Both the position numbers and the translations under genes were made by a program. From positions 1,488,001 through 1,552,000 of the forward strand of contig OY756144.1 in assembly GCA_963576785.1 (NCBI GenBank): DNA of 64,000 nt, read 5' to 3'. The notes beneath the pieces were generated by a model that was given only the letters and a program-made list of their open reading frames with translations, searched no databases and had not been told where the DNA came from. The stretch is from Chlorophyllum brunneum (Eukaryota; Basidiomycota; Agaricomycetes; Agaricales; Agaricaceae). Positions 1-14,686 of this stretch are shown in pieces. How positions within the stretch are numbered: the stretch's first letter is position 1; the number at the start of each line of letters is the position of its first letter.

Positions 1-3000
1 TAGTCTCCCAAATATACTCATGCGAGTAATGGTTGCACTTGGAGGCTTATATAACGGTCCAGCTTTCAGTGAATCCGCGCTTCGTTCAAGGGCTGTTACA
101 GTTTCAGGGTTTAACTCTAGGTTGAACAGGTCCACGATGTAGCGCCGGACAGGTAGTCGATACCGCTGTGTCGAAAGCATATGCAGTGCCCTGTAAAACA
201 TGTCAGAAGAATTGAATGCCTTTCGGAATTCTGGCCGAGATCGGAATCTAGTTCGAAATTCAGTATATGACGCTACTCAAGCCATGAAAACAAGCTCCAT
301 ACTTTGCCAAAGATCGCGAGGCAGCGTTCGCAATAACAGTGTTGGCCATGTTCTGCATCGCGGTCACGATCTCAATCTCATGATCGTGTACGGGGGCCAT
401 TAAGCGAGCATCTTTCTTCTCAGGAATGAACTGCTCCCATTTCGGTATCTGTAAATGAAGTTCAGTACCGACGTAAAACATGTTCCTGTCTACTAACTGT
501 GATGAACTTTTCAAGATCTGCGGGTAAACAAACGCCAGTTGGGGTTCCTAACGGTGATAGTGTTGATAGCCAGTCGTAGTCCTCTAAAATCTCGGCGCCT
601 TGAGATGTAGAAGAAATTAGTCCTAGCACAAAGAAGCATGTCCTGAGAACGAGAGGTCAGGAGGGTTTGAGATCATGCTAGGATGCCACTCACCCCCGCA
701 CTGAGGGTATGGGTGACCTCTCCGCAATCTCTAGGATGACGGGTATTATCTCCTCTTCTTCTAGGAACGGTAACCCGCCCTCGGTTGCGCCGACATTGCC
801 CTATTTATTACCGGTCATCACAGGCCTTGAGGTGGCCACAAAGTACATACCACGGCCCACAGTATGCTCTTCAGTTTCATGATGAGCTCCATATCCTCAG
901 ACTCCAAGCTGTGCTGACGGATGACTTGAGAGAACTCCTTGAAATGTCCCTTTTCTTGCAATATCTGACATCCGAAATCTGTCTTGGCCATCTCGCCGTA
1001 GAAATGTCGAGGCATGGCGCCAACAGATCCCCTAGCCCATGATAAGCCGTGATTACCCAAGTACAAGGCAGGCTTACAATAAATCGTCCTCATCCTCTGC
1101 TACAAGTGTCGTATTGAAGAGTTTTGAGAGGAAGATCTCGATATCTACTACATACACCAAATTCCGTTCCTAGTTCACCATTATCAGCGAAGGCAGAAAT
1201 GTACGTTTCGGGGTACTAACATGGAACCAGGTATCCATCTCCCGATCGATATGTCCGGCCTCGAAAAGATACCTAAAGCCCATTGGGGTCGACATAAACC
1301 TGCAAACACTACTCAATAATCAAGTTTGCACTAGAACGAACACGACGCACTTCATCAGAAGGGCGTCGCCAATCTCTCCCAAATGGCTCATAGCGGGTTG
1401 TAGCTCCACCACCATCTGTAAGAACTCCTTTGACTCGCAAACTTCTTCTAGAAACTGCACAGCGACCTCAGTAATTTCTGGCGCTGGATCATACAGTTGT
1501 GTTAGCAGAAGTCGCATTGTCCAGGCGTTTGCTGTGATCGAGCTGCGAATGAGGGACCCCAGGTGCTCCGTCGCGTACAAACGAATGTGCTATATATTTC
1601 ATCAGCAGGCGGATGGGTGCACGAGGCGTTTGCTCACCTTGTAGCTGGACGTAAGGGCTTTCGACAAGATGATGCGTGAATGGCCGTCACTTGGGTTGCC
1701 TTTTAAGTAATCTGAGGGTTAGGAAAACCCAAGACCCACATGCTGTAATCCAGGTTCTCGATGATGCCTTTTATTAGATCTTCCCGACTTCGCAATTCGT
1801 TGAGGTGATAAAAAGCAGTGAAAACCTTGAACTTTTCGAGCAACCTAGCACGGACTGCTGTTGAATTCCTCTCGTGCAAACAATTGACACAGGGCTTACT
1901 CGATTCCCTTCTCGTACTTGCTTAGTGTACCGAGCATCTCAAAATACCCATACGTCAGGGTTTCCGACACTCGTTTCTTGGAAAAAATAGGATCCGAGTC
2001 TGGAAGGCCATTGAACTAGTTTCATGCTTGAGTATGAATCGGGATATCGCAAAAGCAAAAGGGGAGGGGGGGGAAGGAAAAAAAGAGAAGGCAGTAAACA
2101 TACAGGATCCAGCTGTGCAAACCCTCTCACAATCTGACTCAAAAGCTGATCCTCGCTCCCAAGGTACCGAACACCTTCATTCCCAGACATCAACGTTGTC
2201 AGGAGCGAGCATCCAAGTTTGACCCATTTCACAGTATCCTATCCCGTAATCAATAATTTCTCGTCAAAGCACCAAATAAAGCTCACCCCATCCTTCCGAA
2301 TATCCGAAAACCGATGACTGAATGGCGAGAAGAACGACATCAGCCTTCGAATGAACCTCGCCTTGATAACTTCCTCCAGACGCTTCTGGTTATACATTAA
2401 ACCGTCGACAACGTCTTGAAGAGCTTCATAGTTCCACTTTGTAAAGTCTTTAGTTTGCATCACCTTCACCTGATTAATATACAATCGGCTATTGAAGACG
2501 GGGTGAAACAGACCTGTGTCTCAATGACAGTCGTTTGGAACGTTCGATCATCCATCTGCATGCTCATCTTCACTTTCACATGTTCTACTTGCCGTTGCCC
2601 TCGTCGCACTGCATCCTCAACTGAGTTTGCACTGTGGGTGGTGTCATATCTGGAATTGGGCCCACACATCACGTATAGGACGCACCGTGGACGGGTATGT
2701 TTGAGAGCAGCGTTGTTATCTAGTCTGGTTCGATTTCGATTGAAGCTCTCAATAGCTGATAAAGCAGATGTGCCAACAATTCGATGCTCTCCATCTCTAT
2801 AGTCGGTAGCCATTGCAAAAACGGCCGGTATCGCCTTAAAATGCAATGAATAAGCTGTGAAATCTCCATGAGTATCTTTCCTACCTGTATAATGGCAGCA
2901 GCATTCATTGGTAGCACCCTGTTCGCGAGCGCGAGGATCTCAGCCAGAAGTAGTGTCGCTTTCCGCGAAAGACTCGAACCGATTTGCGTCTCTTCCATCA

Positions 3001-5234
3001 GGCAAGTGAGAGCCTACAGTATGCATATGAGCACTAGCTAGGATTGACGGAACAAACACACCTCGCAGAGACCAGCCTTAGTTAGCACCATAACCAGGAG
3101 TGCCAGAAATTGGTCAGTCAGCTTGACTAGCTGATGAGATCTTTCTTGTTCTTGGAAGGGCGGTTTCTTGGCCGAAGCCTGGCGAGATTTCCGATACACT
3201 GTAACGGATAGGTATACAATTGTCAGCAGGAAGAGGAACAACATACTGGTCAATCTTCGTCCAGCGATGAAAGTTTGGTACCAATCGGATGTTTTGATGT
3301 TGAGCAACTCGAAAAACATGTCTAGTATGACTTCCTATACATGGGATGAAATTTCATGAGTATCACAACAAGTCATGGGACTGACCCTTGTTTCCAGTGA
3401 CGGTATTCGTAAGGTGTCAATGATAGAGCGTATTGCCTGCATATCATGTATAGCCAGATACATGAGCCCTGCAGATATGTCAGCTCGCTACACAGTAGCT
3501 ATTTTCTCTTTCGACATACCGCTCCAAGATCGTAGCATGAGCTGTATCACTTTTGAGCAACCTCGCATGCGTTCGGCATGGTCAGGTCCTTTCCCATAAG
3601 CATCTGTGATGATGGACAGTGCGACCTTTGTGTGTGTAATGTGAGTATGACGGTGATCGCATAGAAGAAATGCCAAGTGGCTCACCTCAAGGTCACAGCC
3701 AATTCTCAGATACGCGCGCGTCCGAGGCGAATCCGCAATCTGCAAAAATGCGGCTGCTAGCATCGGTGTAAGCTCCGCAGGGCCATCGCCCAGAACCTGC
3801 AACAAAAGACGAAGGCCACCCGTGCGTGTAAGGGAGTCGATGTCGATGAGCACTGTAAGAGTCAGATTAATCGCACGCACAATTGACTGGATACATCACT
3901 AACGGATCTCGGCCAGTGTTTCGATGCATATGGGCCGAAATGGATCATCGATGTGTTCCGCAACAGCGATGACCGAACGTAGAACAACATCCGAAATGGC
4001 TACAACTGCTGCCCCACTTGAAACCGATGAGTCTCTGCGTGTGGTTCCAACTTCCACAATCGTTCGAACGAGTTTGATAGCTTGCTCTTTCTCCACGGCG
4101 CACTTGCTGTCACGGTTGAGGGATCTGTTGGGACGTAATCGGTAAACGGAAAGCCGTCCGTGTGCATGAAAGAACATACTTGAGAATGTACCAATCAAGC
4201 GCCGTTCCTAGCCGCTGAACAGATTCTGCTTCCACCAAGGCGTGGCGTATTAATCGATATGCAGCTGCCCGACAAGCCTTGGAACACATATCCGCTAAAC
4301 AAGGTACAATGCTGCGCCAGGTTAGATAAACGCAGCTATACGTTATACCGACGGTCAACACAAATGTCACATACGATTTCAAGACATCCGAGATCTTTAG
4401 TTCGTAGCGTACGCGTAAATTCCGTTGTAGGATGTCAATTATACGATTCATAATCTCGACACGGTGCCGGTCAATCTCGAATGCTTCAGACGCCTGGACA
4501 TCGCTCGAGGTGGAAGAGCCTGCGGCAGAGGTGGACTGGTAAAATCGTGAACGACCAAGTAAGTCTAGTTCAACGAAAAGCTTGTGGGCGCGTTGGAGCG
4601 CTGTACGAAAGTCCTCGCCACCTCAAAATATGGGATGAATTGTTTACCAAGGAATCATGGAGAAGTGGGCTTACTTCGATCCATCCCGTTGCCCATCCCT
4701 AAACTCTGCTGCGCCGCTCGCCGCTGTTTCGCCGCACCTTCTGCAACTTGCTTGTCCCTGACTGCGGTATCTATGTTAGAGGGTGTGATGATTCAGAAAG
4801 GCGAATAAGGATAGGTCGGCCCACAAATTTCTATTAGACGACCAATCGCGGTAATCTTCTTTCGTGCTGTGGCCATTTCAGATTCAACCTTCTTCCGCGA
4901 GCCTTCCTGGGTAGACGAAGAAAGTCTTTAGACGTGAGATGAGGGCGACTACTGTACAGTAGCTCACCATTAGCTCCATCTTGAGGAAACTCTCAGCACC
5001 TTCCAGAATCCGATGTTCTCGAATCAGGTGTTCCTCAAGCCTTTCTATCTGAAACAGTGGTTAACACGATATACAATGATCAAGCCCTCGCACAAGCACC
5101 TCTACCGAGGGATCGCCATCGGGTTCCACATGTATGTTCAGACCATTTGCATGTAATAGGTTAGACGTCACCAGGATTTCCGGAGGGGATGGGAGTGATG
5201 ACGGTTGTGAGGGGAATGCAAGATGTGTGGACAT
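1..5234 (-). CDS. TORC2 subunit Rictor/Ste20/Avo3 (N-terminal and middle part; C-terminus beyond left edge)
   Basis: The product is the scaffold of TOR complex 2, which in fungi controls actin, sphingolipid and AGC-kinase signalling at the plasma membrane. Translation starts at 5234 (MSTHLAFPSQPSSLP...). An early coiled segment (IERLEEHLIREHRI) encoded near 5050-4870 resembles the HR1/Rho-binding repeat found at the N-terminus of fungal homologues. Rictor-type armadillo repeats follow in many small exons: TRTGGLRLLLQVLGDGPAEL near 3820, PRHFYGEMAKTDFGCQIL near 1010 and LYDPAPEITEVAVQFLEE near 1490-1435. The last exon in view (DHEIEIVTAMQNMANTVI, near 390) fits the C-terminal Rictor block, so the gene continues left of base 1. 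I see about 20 short exons but did not fix every splice site. The 580 bp between its ATG and RPL17 form a shared divergent promoter. The assignment is confident; exact exon borders are not. Confidence 0.9.
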
Positions 5235-5373
5235 GGTGAGGGTATGAAATAAAAGGCGTGGTGTTTGCCCGTGCTTGAAGGAGAGAAGGAGTTTACTCAG
5301 GAGGATCAGCTGGTATGTGCTGCGATTAATGCAGGGATCGATTCTCTAGGGGTCATTCTGGTCGAGCTTTGAT

Positions 5374-5382
5374 CACGTGACC
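5374..5382 (+). promoter_or_regulatory. E-box CACGTGACC in TORC2/RPL17 divergent promoter
   Basis: Palindromic CACGTG followed by ACC, between the divergent starts at 5234 and 5815. The same nine bases recur in the promoters at 28094-28102 (reverse complement), 50587-50595 and 63402-63410. CACGTG is the core recognised by bHLH factors of the Cbf1/Tye7 kind; the factor here is inferred. Confidence 0.5.
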
Positions 5383-5392
5383 TTGAGCAGGT

Positions 5393-5411
5393 CCCCCCCC
5401 CCCCCCCCCCC
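5393..5411 (+). repeat. Homopolymer of 19 C
   Basis: An uninterrupted run of C just downstream of the E-box in the TORC2/RPL17 intergenic region. It is prone to slippage, so its length may vary between strains or be a sequencing artefact. No other function is evident. Confidence 0.9.
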
Positions 5412-5814
5412 ATCGGTCCGGTTAACGAATCCGCGCCCAGTCTTGCCCTCCCCATATTGGAACGAATTTGACTTTTGAAACTTGAAACTTGGGCGACACA
5501 AGAAGAGGTGGGCGGTTTGACGGCGGTACTGAGTGCCCAATTTGCAGGAAGGCGCCCGACAAGGTGGGGGAAGCAAGATTTGAAAGGCTTTCTGGGGTAT
5601 TTCAGCGTGTTACTTGGGAAAGCAGGGCGAGGGACGTTTGGATGCATATTGGGGTCCTCATCGCTACTCATTTAACCTTGTGGGTCCAGGATTTGTCATT
5701 CATGCGCAAGCGAGATGGGCCCGGGGAATGCCGGGCAGCTATACAGTTAAGGTTCAAGCCACTGTCAGCAATTGACGTTGTCGAAGTCGGGCCTGATAAC
5801 TTCAAGACTTCAAG

Positions 5815-6647
5815 ATGGGTAAGTGCCGCCCGACTACCGTCCAGGCCGATGTTCTAACTCCTAATTTTGCAGTTCGTTACGCTGCAGCTGCGCTCGCCAC
5901 CAACCCCGAAAAAAGTGTGTTGTCAACGCGTTGGTTTTGCTCCTCCTGACGGTGTTTCTCCAGCCTCCAGAGCACGCGGAGAGTACCTGCGTACGCACTT
6001 CAAGAACATGCGGGAGGTAGCGGCTGCCCTCACTGGTAATTCCTGCGCTTCCTATATGGAATCTCGACTTATTCATGGTGGATGGTGGTTAGGCTTCAAA
6101 TTGACAAAGGCATATGCATACCTCAGCGATGTCAAAGATCACAAGCGGGTCATTCCTTTTAGGCGTTTCTCTGGTGGTGTTGGACGAACAGGGCAGGCTA
6201 AGGAGTTCAAAACTACCCAAGGTGTGTTCGGACATGGTGTGTGATTCGAATTCAGACATCTCAGTACTCTCGCAGGTCGCTGGCCCGAAAAATCGATCAA
6301 ATTTATTACGCGTCTGCTGAAGAATGCTGAATCGAACGCCGATGCGAAGAACATTGACGTTGAAGATCTCTACATCAAAAACATTGTTGTCCAGCAGGCT
6401 CCCGTGTGTACCTTGGTTATTAAGAAAGGCTGGTTGACTGAGACATAATTAGAAAACCCGCCGCCGCACATACCGTGCCCATGGTCGCATTAACCCGTAC
6501 CAGGGCCACCCCGCGCATGTTGAGATTATTCTTGCTGTTTCTGAAAGTGAGGTGGAGAAGGCGACAGACAAGGCTGTGGGGCCGAAGCTGGGTGGGCTGA
6601 ACCGGAGACAGGTGGCGCGGAGGAGGATTGAGGCGGGGCGTGCATAA
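5815..6647 (+). CDS. RPL17: 60S ribosomal protein L17 (uL22)
   Basis: Cytosolic large-subunit protein uL22, which lines the nascent-peptide exit tunnel. Six coding exons fit the family exactly: 5815-5818, 5873-5914, 5964-6035, 6093-6221, 6276-6403 and 6453-6647, giving 189 residues. The first coding exon is only ATGG, joined to TTCGTTAC to give [15 protein letters not shown]. Conserved eukaryotic L17 blocks follow: [24 protein letters not shown]-type [32 protein letters not shown] and [16 protein letters not shown]. The lysine/arginine-rich tail is shorter than in animals. The gene is divergent from the TORC2 subunit, and RSP5 follows on the same strand after 144 bp. A very short first exon with an early intron is usual for fungal ribosomal protein genes. 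Confidence 0.97.
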
Positions 6648-6791
6648 GTATGAGCGTTCTGTACTGTAGTGGGTAGATATGATGAGCTATTTGCGGACGA
6701 GCACACAGCATTGGGAGCGTGGGAAGAAGGCCTGGAGGACGAGTCGCAGCAGTGGAACCTTCTGGCGACAAGCCACTGCGCGGCGACTGTC

Positions 6792-9607
<2,816 letters not shown>

Positions 9608-10067
9608 AGCCTGCTTTCCTCCCTTGATAACAATTGTCCTGCCTACAGTTGTTCTACCATCAATGCACCACTTGCTTTCGCGCTGTATTGTTTTGTTTAT
9701 TATTCCCCAACCCATCCATTTTTTCCCTGTCTCAACACTGCCTATATCAATCTGCTGTTCTTCCTTGTACTACGACATTACTAGGATGTATATCTGTTGC
9801 ACGTTTTCCTACCTTCCTGTCATTCGTCGATTCTTGTCCGTTTTGATCATTGTTTCTAGCCTTGGGCGTGGCTGTCTAGTATATACAGTCCCTAATAGAA
9901 TGACGTGGATTTATCATGGATCTCCAAATCCTGAAAAGAACCTCCCTTCCAAGGACCGTCAATTCGAAAGCCCGAACTCAGAGCCACGGGCAACTCGTGA
10001 TACACAAGGATCCTCCGGTCCGGATCGGCGCGTGACATCCGTAGTTACATTCCATGCCCGTCGTGTA

Positions 10068-10519
10068 TCAGCCACCCGCTACAACTTGTCCCCTGATCCG
10101 ATCCTCCGACAATACTATCACAGGCTGCGGTATACGGATCCAGAAAGGCAGTATACAAGGTCTGTTGGTGAGGTCCTTGGAATAACTTTTGTCTGCCTCG
10201 TGCACTGCCTTGTTGGCCCCATTATCCTTGAGAGGCCATGACTTACGCCCTACCCCACGCAGACCATATTGGAAGTCCTGTTGGCTTAAGACCATTCCTG
10301 GGAACCTTTTAGAGTATGCCTCAATGACGCTCGACAAAGCCGTCGGATCATGATCGGAGTCCCCATTCTATTCGATTATGCTGCTTGACTCGAACCGCTG
10401 CAACCGACTGTCAATGTTGAGTGGAATTCGATACACTCCTGAAGATCGCACAAACTCCCAGGTTGCGTGGACGATTCGTGTGTTCCATTCGGAGATATAC
10501 CCCTACCCTGGCGCCAACT
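10068..10519 (-). pseudogene. Possible decayed coding region, unrecognised
   Basis: One minus-strand frame stays open for about 150 codons with a single TAG. It runs from near 10519 (GYISEWNTRIVHATWEFVRS) across the stop near 10375 and then through SSVIEAYSKRFPGMVLSQQ to a TGA at 10068. Its composition looks protein-like, but I know no family for it. It could be a pseudogene, an exon pair with a short intron around the TAG, or chance. Confidence 0.25.
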
Positions 10520-11929
10520 TTCTCTCAGCGGTGGTACCAGTACTACCACTGCCATGGTTGGACAGTGTACCTCTGCATCAAACTACTCAAAAGATTCTTC
10601 TTCGAGGTACCCCAGCTTGAAGGATTATGGCTTTAGAACGAAGGAGATTAGATAGTCAAGACCGTGAATGGGGTTCGAGAAGCACTACCGGAGACGAATG
10701 GCCCACGAGCGAGTTGCCTGGTCTACTGGCCCGAAAGAAGATTTCCGTCGCTTACTAGGAGAGCGTGAATACCCCAAATAAATATATTATTAACCTAGAC
10801 AAGTTCCGTCGGCGTGACGGAAGGATCCAATGACGACGAAGACAAGGCGAATTACGACAAGGAGGGAGAGCAGGACAATGAAAAAAAATGACGAGGATGA
10901 TGCCAATGAACGTGACGACGATCACCATGGTTAAAATTCCCTGTGAGTCCTCAATCTCATATTATCGTAATATGTAGGTCGACTGCTAAATCGATATGTT
11001 TGGCGCTCGTCGTTGATGTAGCGCCATTGGCAGAGTTCCAATCTCAGCTGGAAACATCTTGATTCCTTGCCCTTGAACATGTCCTGAACATCAAGACGAA
11101 GGGGATGGAACCCTACGGGTTCCCTTCAAGTCATAATACGATAGTTCCAATCCCAAGTGCTGTGAATCGTACCGCCATTCGACTTATGATCCCCTCTTTC
11201 AAAGACTCTGCACTCTGCCTCTGCCATGTTGTCAGCCTACAAAGGCTTTCTTCGTCCGGCATGCGGAAGACATGGCCCCGTACCCCTATCCTTTTCCGGC
11301 CCCTCAGACACCACTTTAAATACTCATGATTGTCCGGCTGCGCCACTCTGCGAACAAGAGTCGGTGGAACAATTTCCGGGCCGCGAAACGCTGCTAAGTG
11401 TCAGAACACCCATACGGCGCAGTCAATCCCTTGCAAGTCAATGAATCGTCTGTCAATAACCTGGTAACGAATCATACAGCACGTGGGATTCTTGCGTAGC
11501 CAGATACAGTCTGGCGGCGTGTTGGCACGCTCGGTGTCCATCAATAGGCGTTCTCGGGCTATCGGCGGTTCTACTTTTTGGGCGGTCTTCGGGTGGTCTC
11601 AGAAAACGCACTTTTATGACGTTCTTTTTTTTGGCTGCACCCTTCTGACCAAGCTCGGGCTTCAAGTTGCGACCGTAGATTCCACGATGCTTCTTCTGGT
11701 GAACCCCGGCTTCCACGCTAAAGAGCGCCACCGTGTGTCCTTGCGTCTCACTGAAACTAATGCCTCACCCGGAGTGCTCGAGCGCCGACCACTGTCATAT
11801 ACAGTAGGATCATAGACCATTTCAAGAGGACGTTTCCATGGTGCAGACAGACAGATATAATTGTAGTATTGATGGCGCTAGCTGTTTTTTTGGGCTGTGT
11901 GCTATGCATTTACACGGCTGGGTCCCAGT

Positions 11930-11935
11930 TATAAT
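11930..11935 (+). promoter_or_regulatory. TATA-like box of secreted-protein gene 1
   Basis: TATAAT, 73 bp upstream of the shared leader element and about 225 bp upstream of the ATG. The spacing matches the TATA-to-element distance in the three sister genes (61-70 bp). Confidence 0.4.
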
Positions 11936-12007
11936 GTGGGGTGATTCACCTGCATTCGTCACCAGTTCACTTCGTTCCTTCCATCCCTCTATCCAGGACT
12001 TTCTTTC

Positions 12008-12018
12008 GGCCGGGTGCC
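12008..12018 (+). promoter_or_regulatory. Shared leader element, copy 1
   Basis: GGCCGGGTGCC followed by TTT, 142 bp before the ATG of the secreted-protein gene at 12160. The same bases occur at the matching place before the genes at 15345 and 24413, and a variant before 17504. This copy lacks the clear CTTTGAGTCG partner seen in the others. Confidence 0.55.
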
Positions 12019-12159
12019 TTTAGCTCTTTCGCTTTCACGCTTAGTCTTATTGTTTCCCCTAATTATCGCACCTTTGGTTGGGTAGAATTCTTTTTTTATT
12101 ATTATCACGCCGATTGAAAAAGGCCTCAGTTTGTTGATCTAGCCCCTTTATCGGTCATA

Positions 12160-12818
12160 ATGTTCGCCAAGCTTGCTACCGCTCTCCTTGCTGCCTCTAC
12201 CTACATCGCTGGCGCAGCCGCAGGCCCCATTCTCGGTCAGTATCTGACTCACGTTTCTACTTCACAAATCACAGACGCTGACAACCCGCCACAGCCGCCC
12301 GTGGTGGCATCTCCTTCAACAACTGGGGTGGCCTGTCATCCTTCGCCAACTTCGACAACTTCTACGGCGCCGACAACTTTGACAGCTCCGTCCACTTCTC
12401 CCAGGTCGTTGACACTTCTTCCCAGGTGGTCTGCCACACCGAGGCCATCGAGGTCATCCAGCAGCGTCTCCTCGTCATCCAGGAGATGGCCAAGCGCATC
12501 ATCACCGAACAGATCTGCGAGGTTGAGACCCAGACGGTCGTCTTTGAGCAGTTCCATGCGAGCCTTGGACTTTTCTCCAACGACCTCCAGCATGTGTCTG
12601 GTCACTCTGTTGGGTTCGACAGTGCGATTGCAGGACACTTCAACGACATCTGCCTGCCTGATGGCTCGCTGTCGACCAGCGACCTCGGGTTCACGGGCAC
12701 GGATCTCGGTGCACACACGGTTTCCGTTGGTGGATCGAACTGGAATGATGCCACGTCGCCTGCATCGGTTTCTGCTGCATTTGGGGCTGCCAATGTCGCA
12801 GTTTCCGGCTTGCATTAG
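12160..12818 (+). CDS. Small secreted protein, family copy 1
   Basis: Unrecognised secreted protein of 199 residues. Exon 1 (12160-12235) encodes a signal peptide, MFAKLATALLAASTYIAGAAA, with cleavage probably before GPIL. A 59-bp intron follows, then exon 2 (12295-12818). The mature protein begins with an aromatic, asparagine-rich stretch (NFDNFYGADNFD), then a long predicted amphipathic helix (EAIEVIQQRLLVIQEMAK). It ends in a glycine/serine-rich part (GFTGTDLGAHTVSVGGSNW) and has three cysteines. The intron acceptor at 12294 is set by aligning to the divergent copy at 16835-17504; an earlier AG would put the protein in a wrong proline/serine-rich frame. Coding sequence and intron are nearly identical to copies at 14687-15345 and 23755-24413. 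I know no function; an extracellular or cell-wall role is only inferred from the signal peptide. Confidence 0.85.
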
Positions 12819-14686
12819 TCCTTCTACTCCTGTGACCGTTTTTCCAGAAAGGTTTCTACACCGGCTTTCTTTTGGGCCTCAGTACTCAGTTATGGCCAAT
12901 ATAGCGTATTTGAGTTCGGACAATTCATTATAGTTGACACCGTGATGATACGGTGCACTTTGAGCGGAAGGACATAGACGAAGAATGGCAGAAGTGGGTT
13001 TTTCAGATCCCAACATCCCGCGGTATGGATACTTACAGTCCCAGTGTTCCGGAGAAAAGGGTAAAAACACTTTACGTGGCTGGCTCATCGAGCTTCCACT
13101 ACTTGTGAAGGGGCAAGGAGGACCGAAAGTCTTGGAAAGCGCTTCCCAGTGCTTGCTTTGGCAGACCAGAGCACAGATAGTTGGGGGGGACTATGGGATG
13201 CCGGTTGTTAGCAGGAAGTCGTCGGAACCATGGCGCTGTCAGCCTGATCTCGGGATCATTGGCTCTGGCCGAAACTGGAGTCCACCTCACCTATCGTAAT
13301 CGTTCAGTACACCTATTAAGCATACTAGTGTAACGTAACAAGTCCATCATTAAGTACTATCCTGTCTCCGGGAAGTTTGGCTGTCCTTCAGGTGAGTGGG
13401 CTCCAGTTCATTCTTCATTCACTTGCACACCAAGTTGGCATTGGGCACGGTATGGCAGCCAAAACGTTCGTGCGTTAACTCTTGGTTTCCCATAATTCTA
13501 TACGGGCTAGCATGAACAGTCGTAGTTTTGAATCCGACAACTCTTCTCTATGATCCGGGTCGCCCTTCAAGTGACCGAAACTATGGTAATTCTTGCTGAA
13601 GGGAACGGAATAGTATGTATTGGGAGGAAAAAGGACGGGTATTTCAGGAGTTGCGGACTACGTTTTTATAATAATCAACCTTGTGTGGAAAGCTAAAACT
13701 AAGGACACAGTGACAAGTGGGTGGCATGGTCTGTGGGACATTGATCCACGATTGAATCTCAAATTCCAACACCTCTCAGAGCGGACCCAACCTTCGTTCC
13801 GGGTAACCCATTGTTGCAAGGATGCCACATTTCTTACCCCATACTTGGCTCCTTTACTCTCCTCTTCTTTGGAACGTTGGTCCTCTAGCAAAAATTAGAT
13901 CAAATCTAGAACAATGCCCAAGCTGGTAGATGTCCTTGCACGCGTTCTCTAACGCAACGCTCCCATGCACCGCCGGCGAGTTTACGAGGAGGAAGGCAAT
14001 AGTACCCACAGATAATCAAACGACTCTCAATTTGAGCTCAGGACCGCAACCGGAAAGGTCGCTGGATTTGTGCAGTATTACCGTATTGCCCAACCCTTAC
14101 CGATATTTCAAACCGCGTTTTCGATCTCAACGACATCTCTCATAGCTTCAAGGACCGTCGTGCATTTCACCACGAAGTCATTTGGTTTGAATACCACCTT
14201 CATGAGGACCCTCGTATGAACATTCCTGTCCTGCGAGCCACCTCTTGCAAAGCGATCATCAGGCATACGCCGACGTTTCTTCGAGACCCCACACTTCTTT
14301 CTCAGTTCGTTCGTTCCGGTTGTATCTAATCCGGTGTTCCAGTTCACCACTGGAAATACCCTCAAGCAACCAAGTAGAGCCTTGGACCGCATATCGTCAT
14401 GACCATAGGGCCCAAGTAAGGAATGTTCACAATCCTATGCCATGTGATACGACTCAGAAATAGAGTTTCCAGCTGTTAGTATCTTCGGGGAGTATAACAA
14501 TTTTGTGCATTTCAAAATCCAGGTGCGCTAAACGTTCATAAGGCGACTATTACAAAGGGACCCGATAAGATAACCAAATAACCCAGGGAAACTCGCTAGA
14601 CAACCTCAAAGCCTCCCCCCCTTTTTCTTACCCTGATGCAAGGGGCAAATGCCCATCTACTTTGTGAAGTAGCGACCAAAAAGAGT
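12819..14686. other. 1.87-kb spacer between the convergent gene copies
   Basis: No intact gene recognised. It forms the loop between the two inverted copies of the secreted-protein gene and must hold both terminators. A plus-strand stretch near 14140-14320 reads as plausible protein (for example FHHEVIWFEYHLHEDPRMN) but has no start, partner exons or known family. Confidence 0.5.

Larger units (their letters stand above)
9608..12159. other. Gene-poor stretch between RSP5 and the first secreted-protein gene
   Basis: About 2.5 kb with no recognisable intact gene. It contains a possible decayed coding region at 10068-10519 (listed separately), a perfect 7-bp hairpin TTCCGTC-GGCGT-GACGGAA near 10804-10822, and, from about 11930, the promoter and leader of the gene at 12160. 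A minus-strand frame at 11453-11731 (starting MALFSVEAGVHQKKHRGIYG) is lysine-rich and open but not recognised. Confidence 0.6.

Noticed and set aside
5306..5671. Overlapping frames on both strands with a glycine or proline run
   Set aside because: The run is the poly-C tract; the frames lie in the TORC2/RPL17 promoter and resemble no protein.
10388..10404. Reverse-strand GGTTCGAGTC resembling a tRNA B-box
   Set aside because: No A-box or acceptor stem at the right distance.
12160..12933. 257-residue proline/serine-rich frame starting MFAKLATALL and running through the intron (similar frames over copies 2 and 4)
   Set aside because: It reads through the intron into the wrong frame. The spliced form gives the frame conserved in the diverged copy at 16835-17504.
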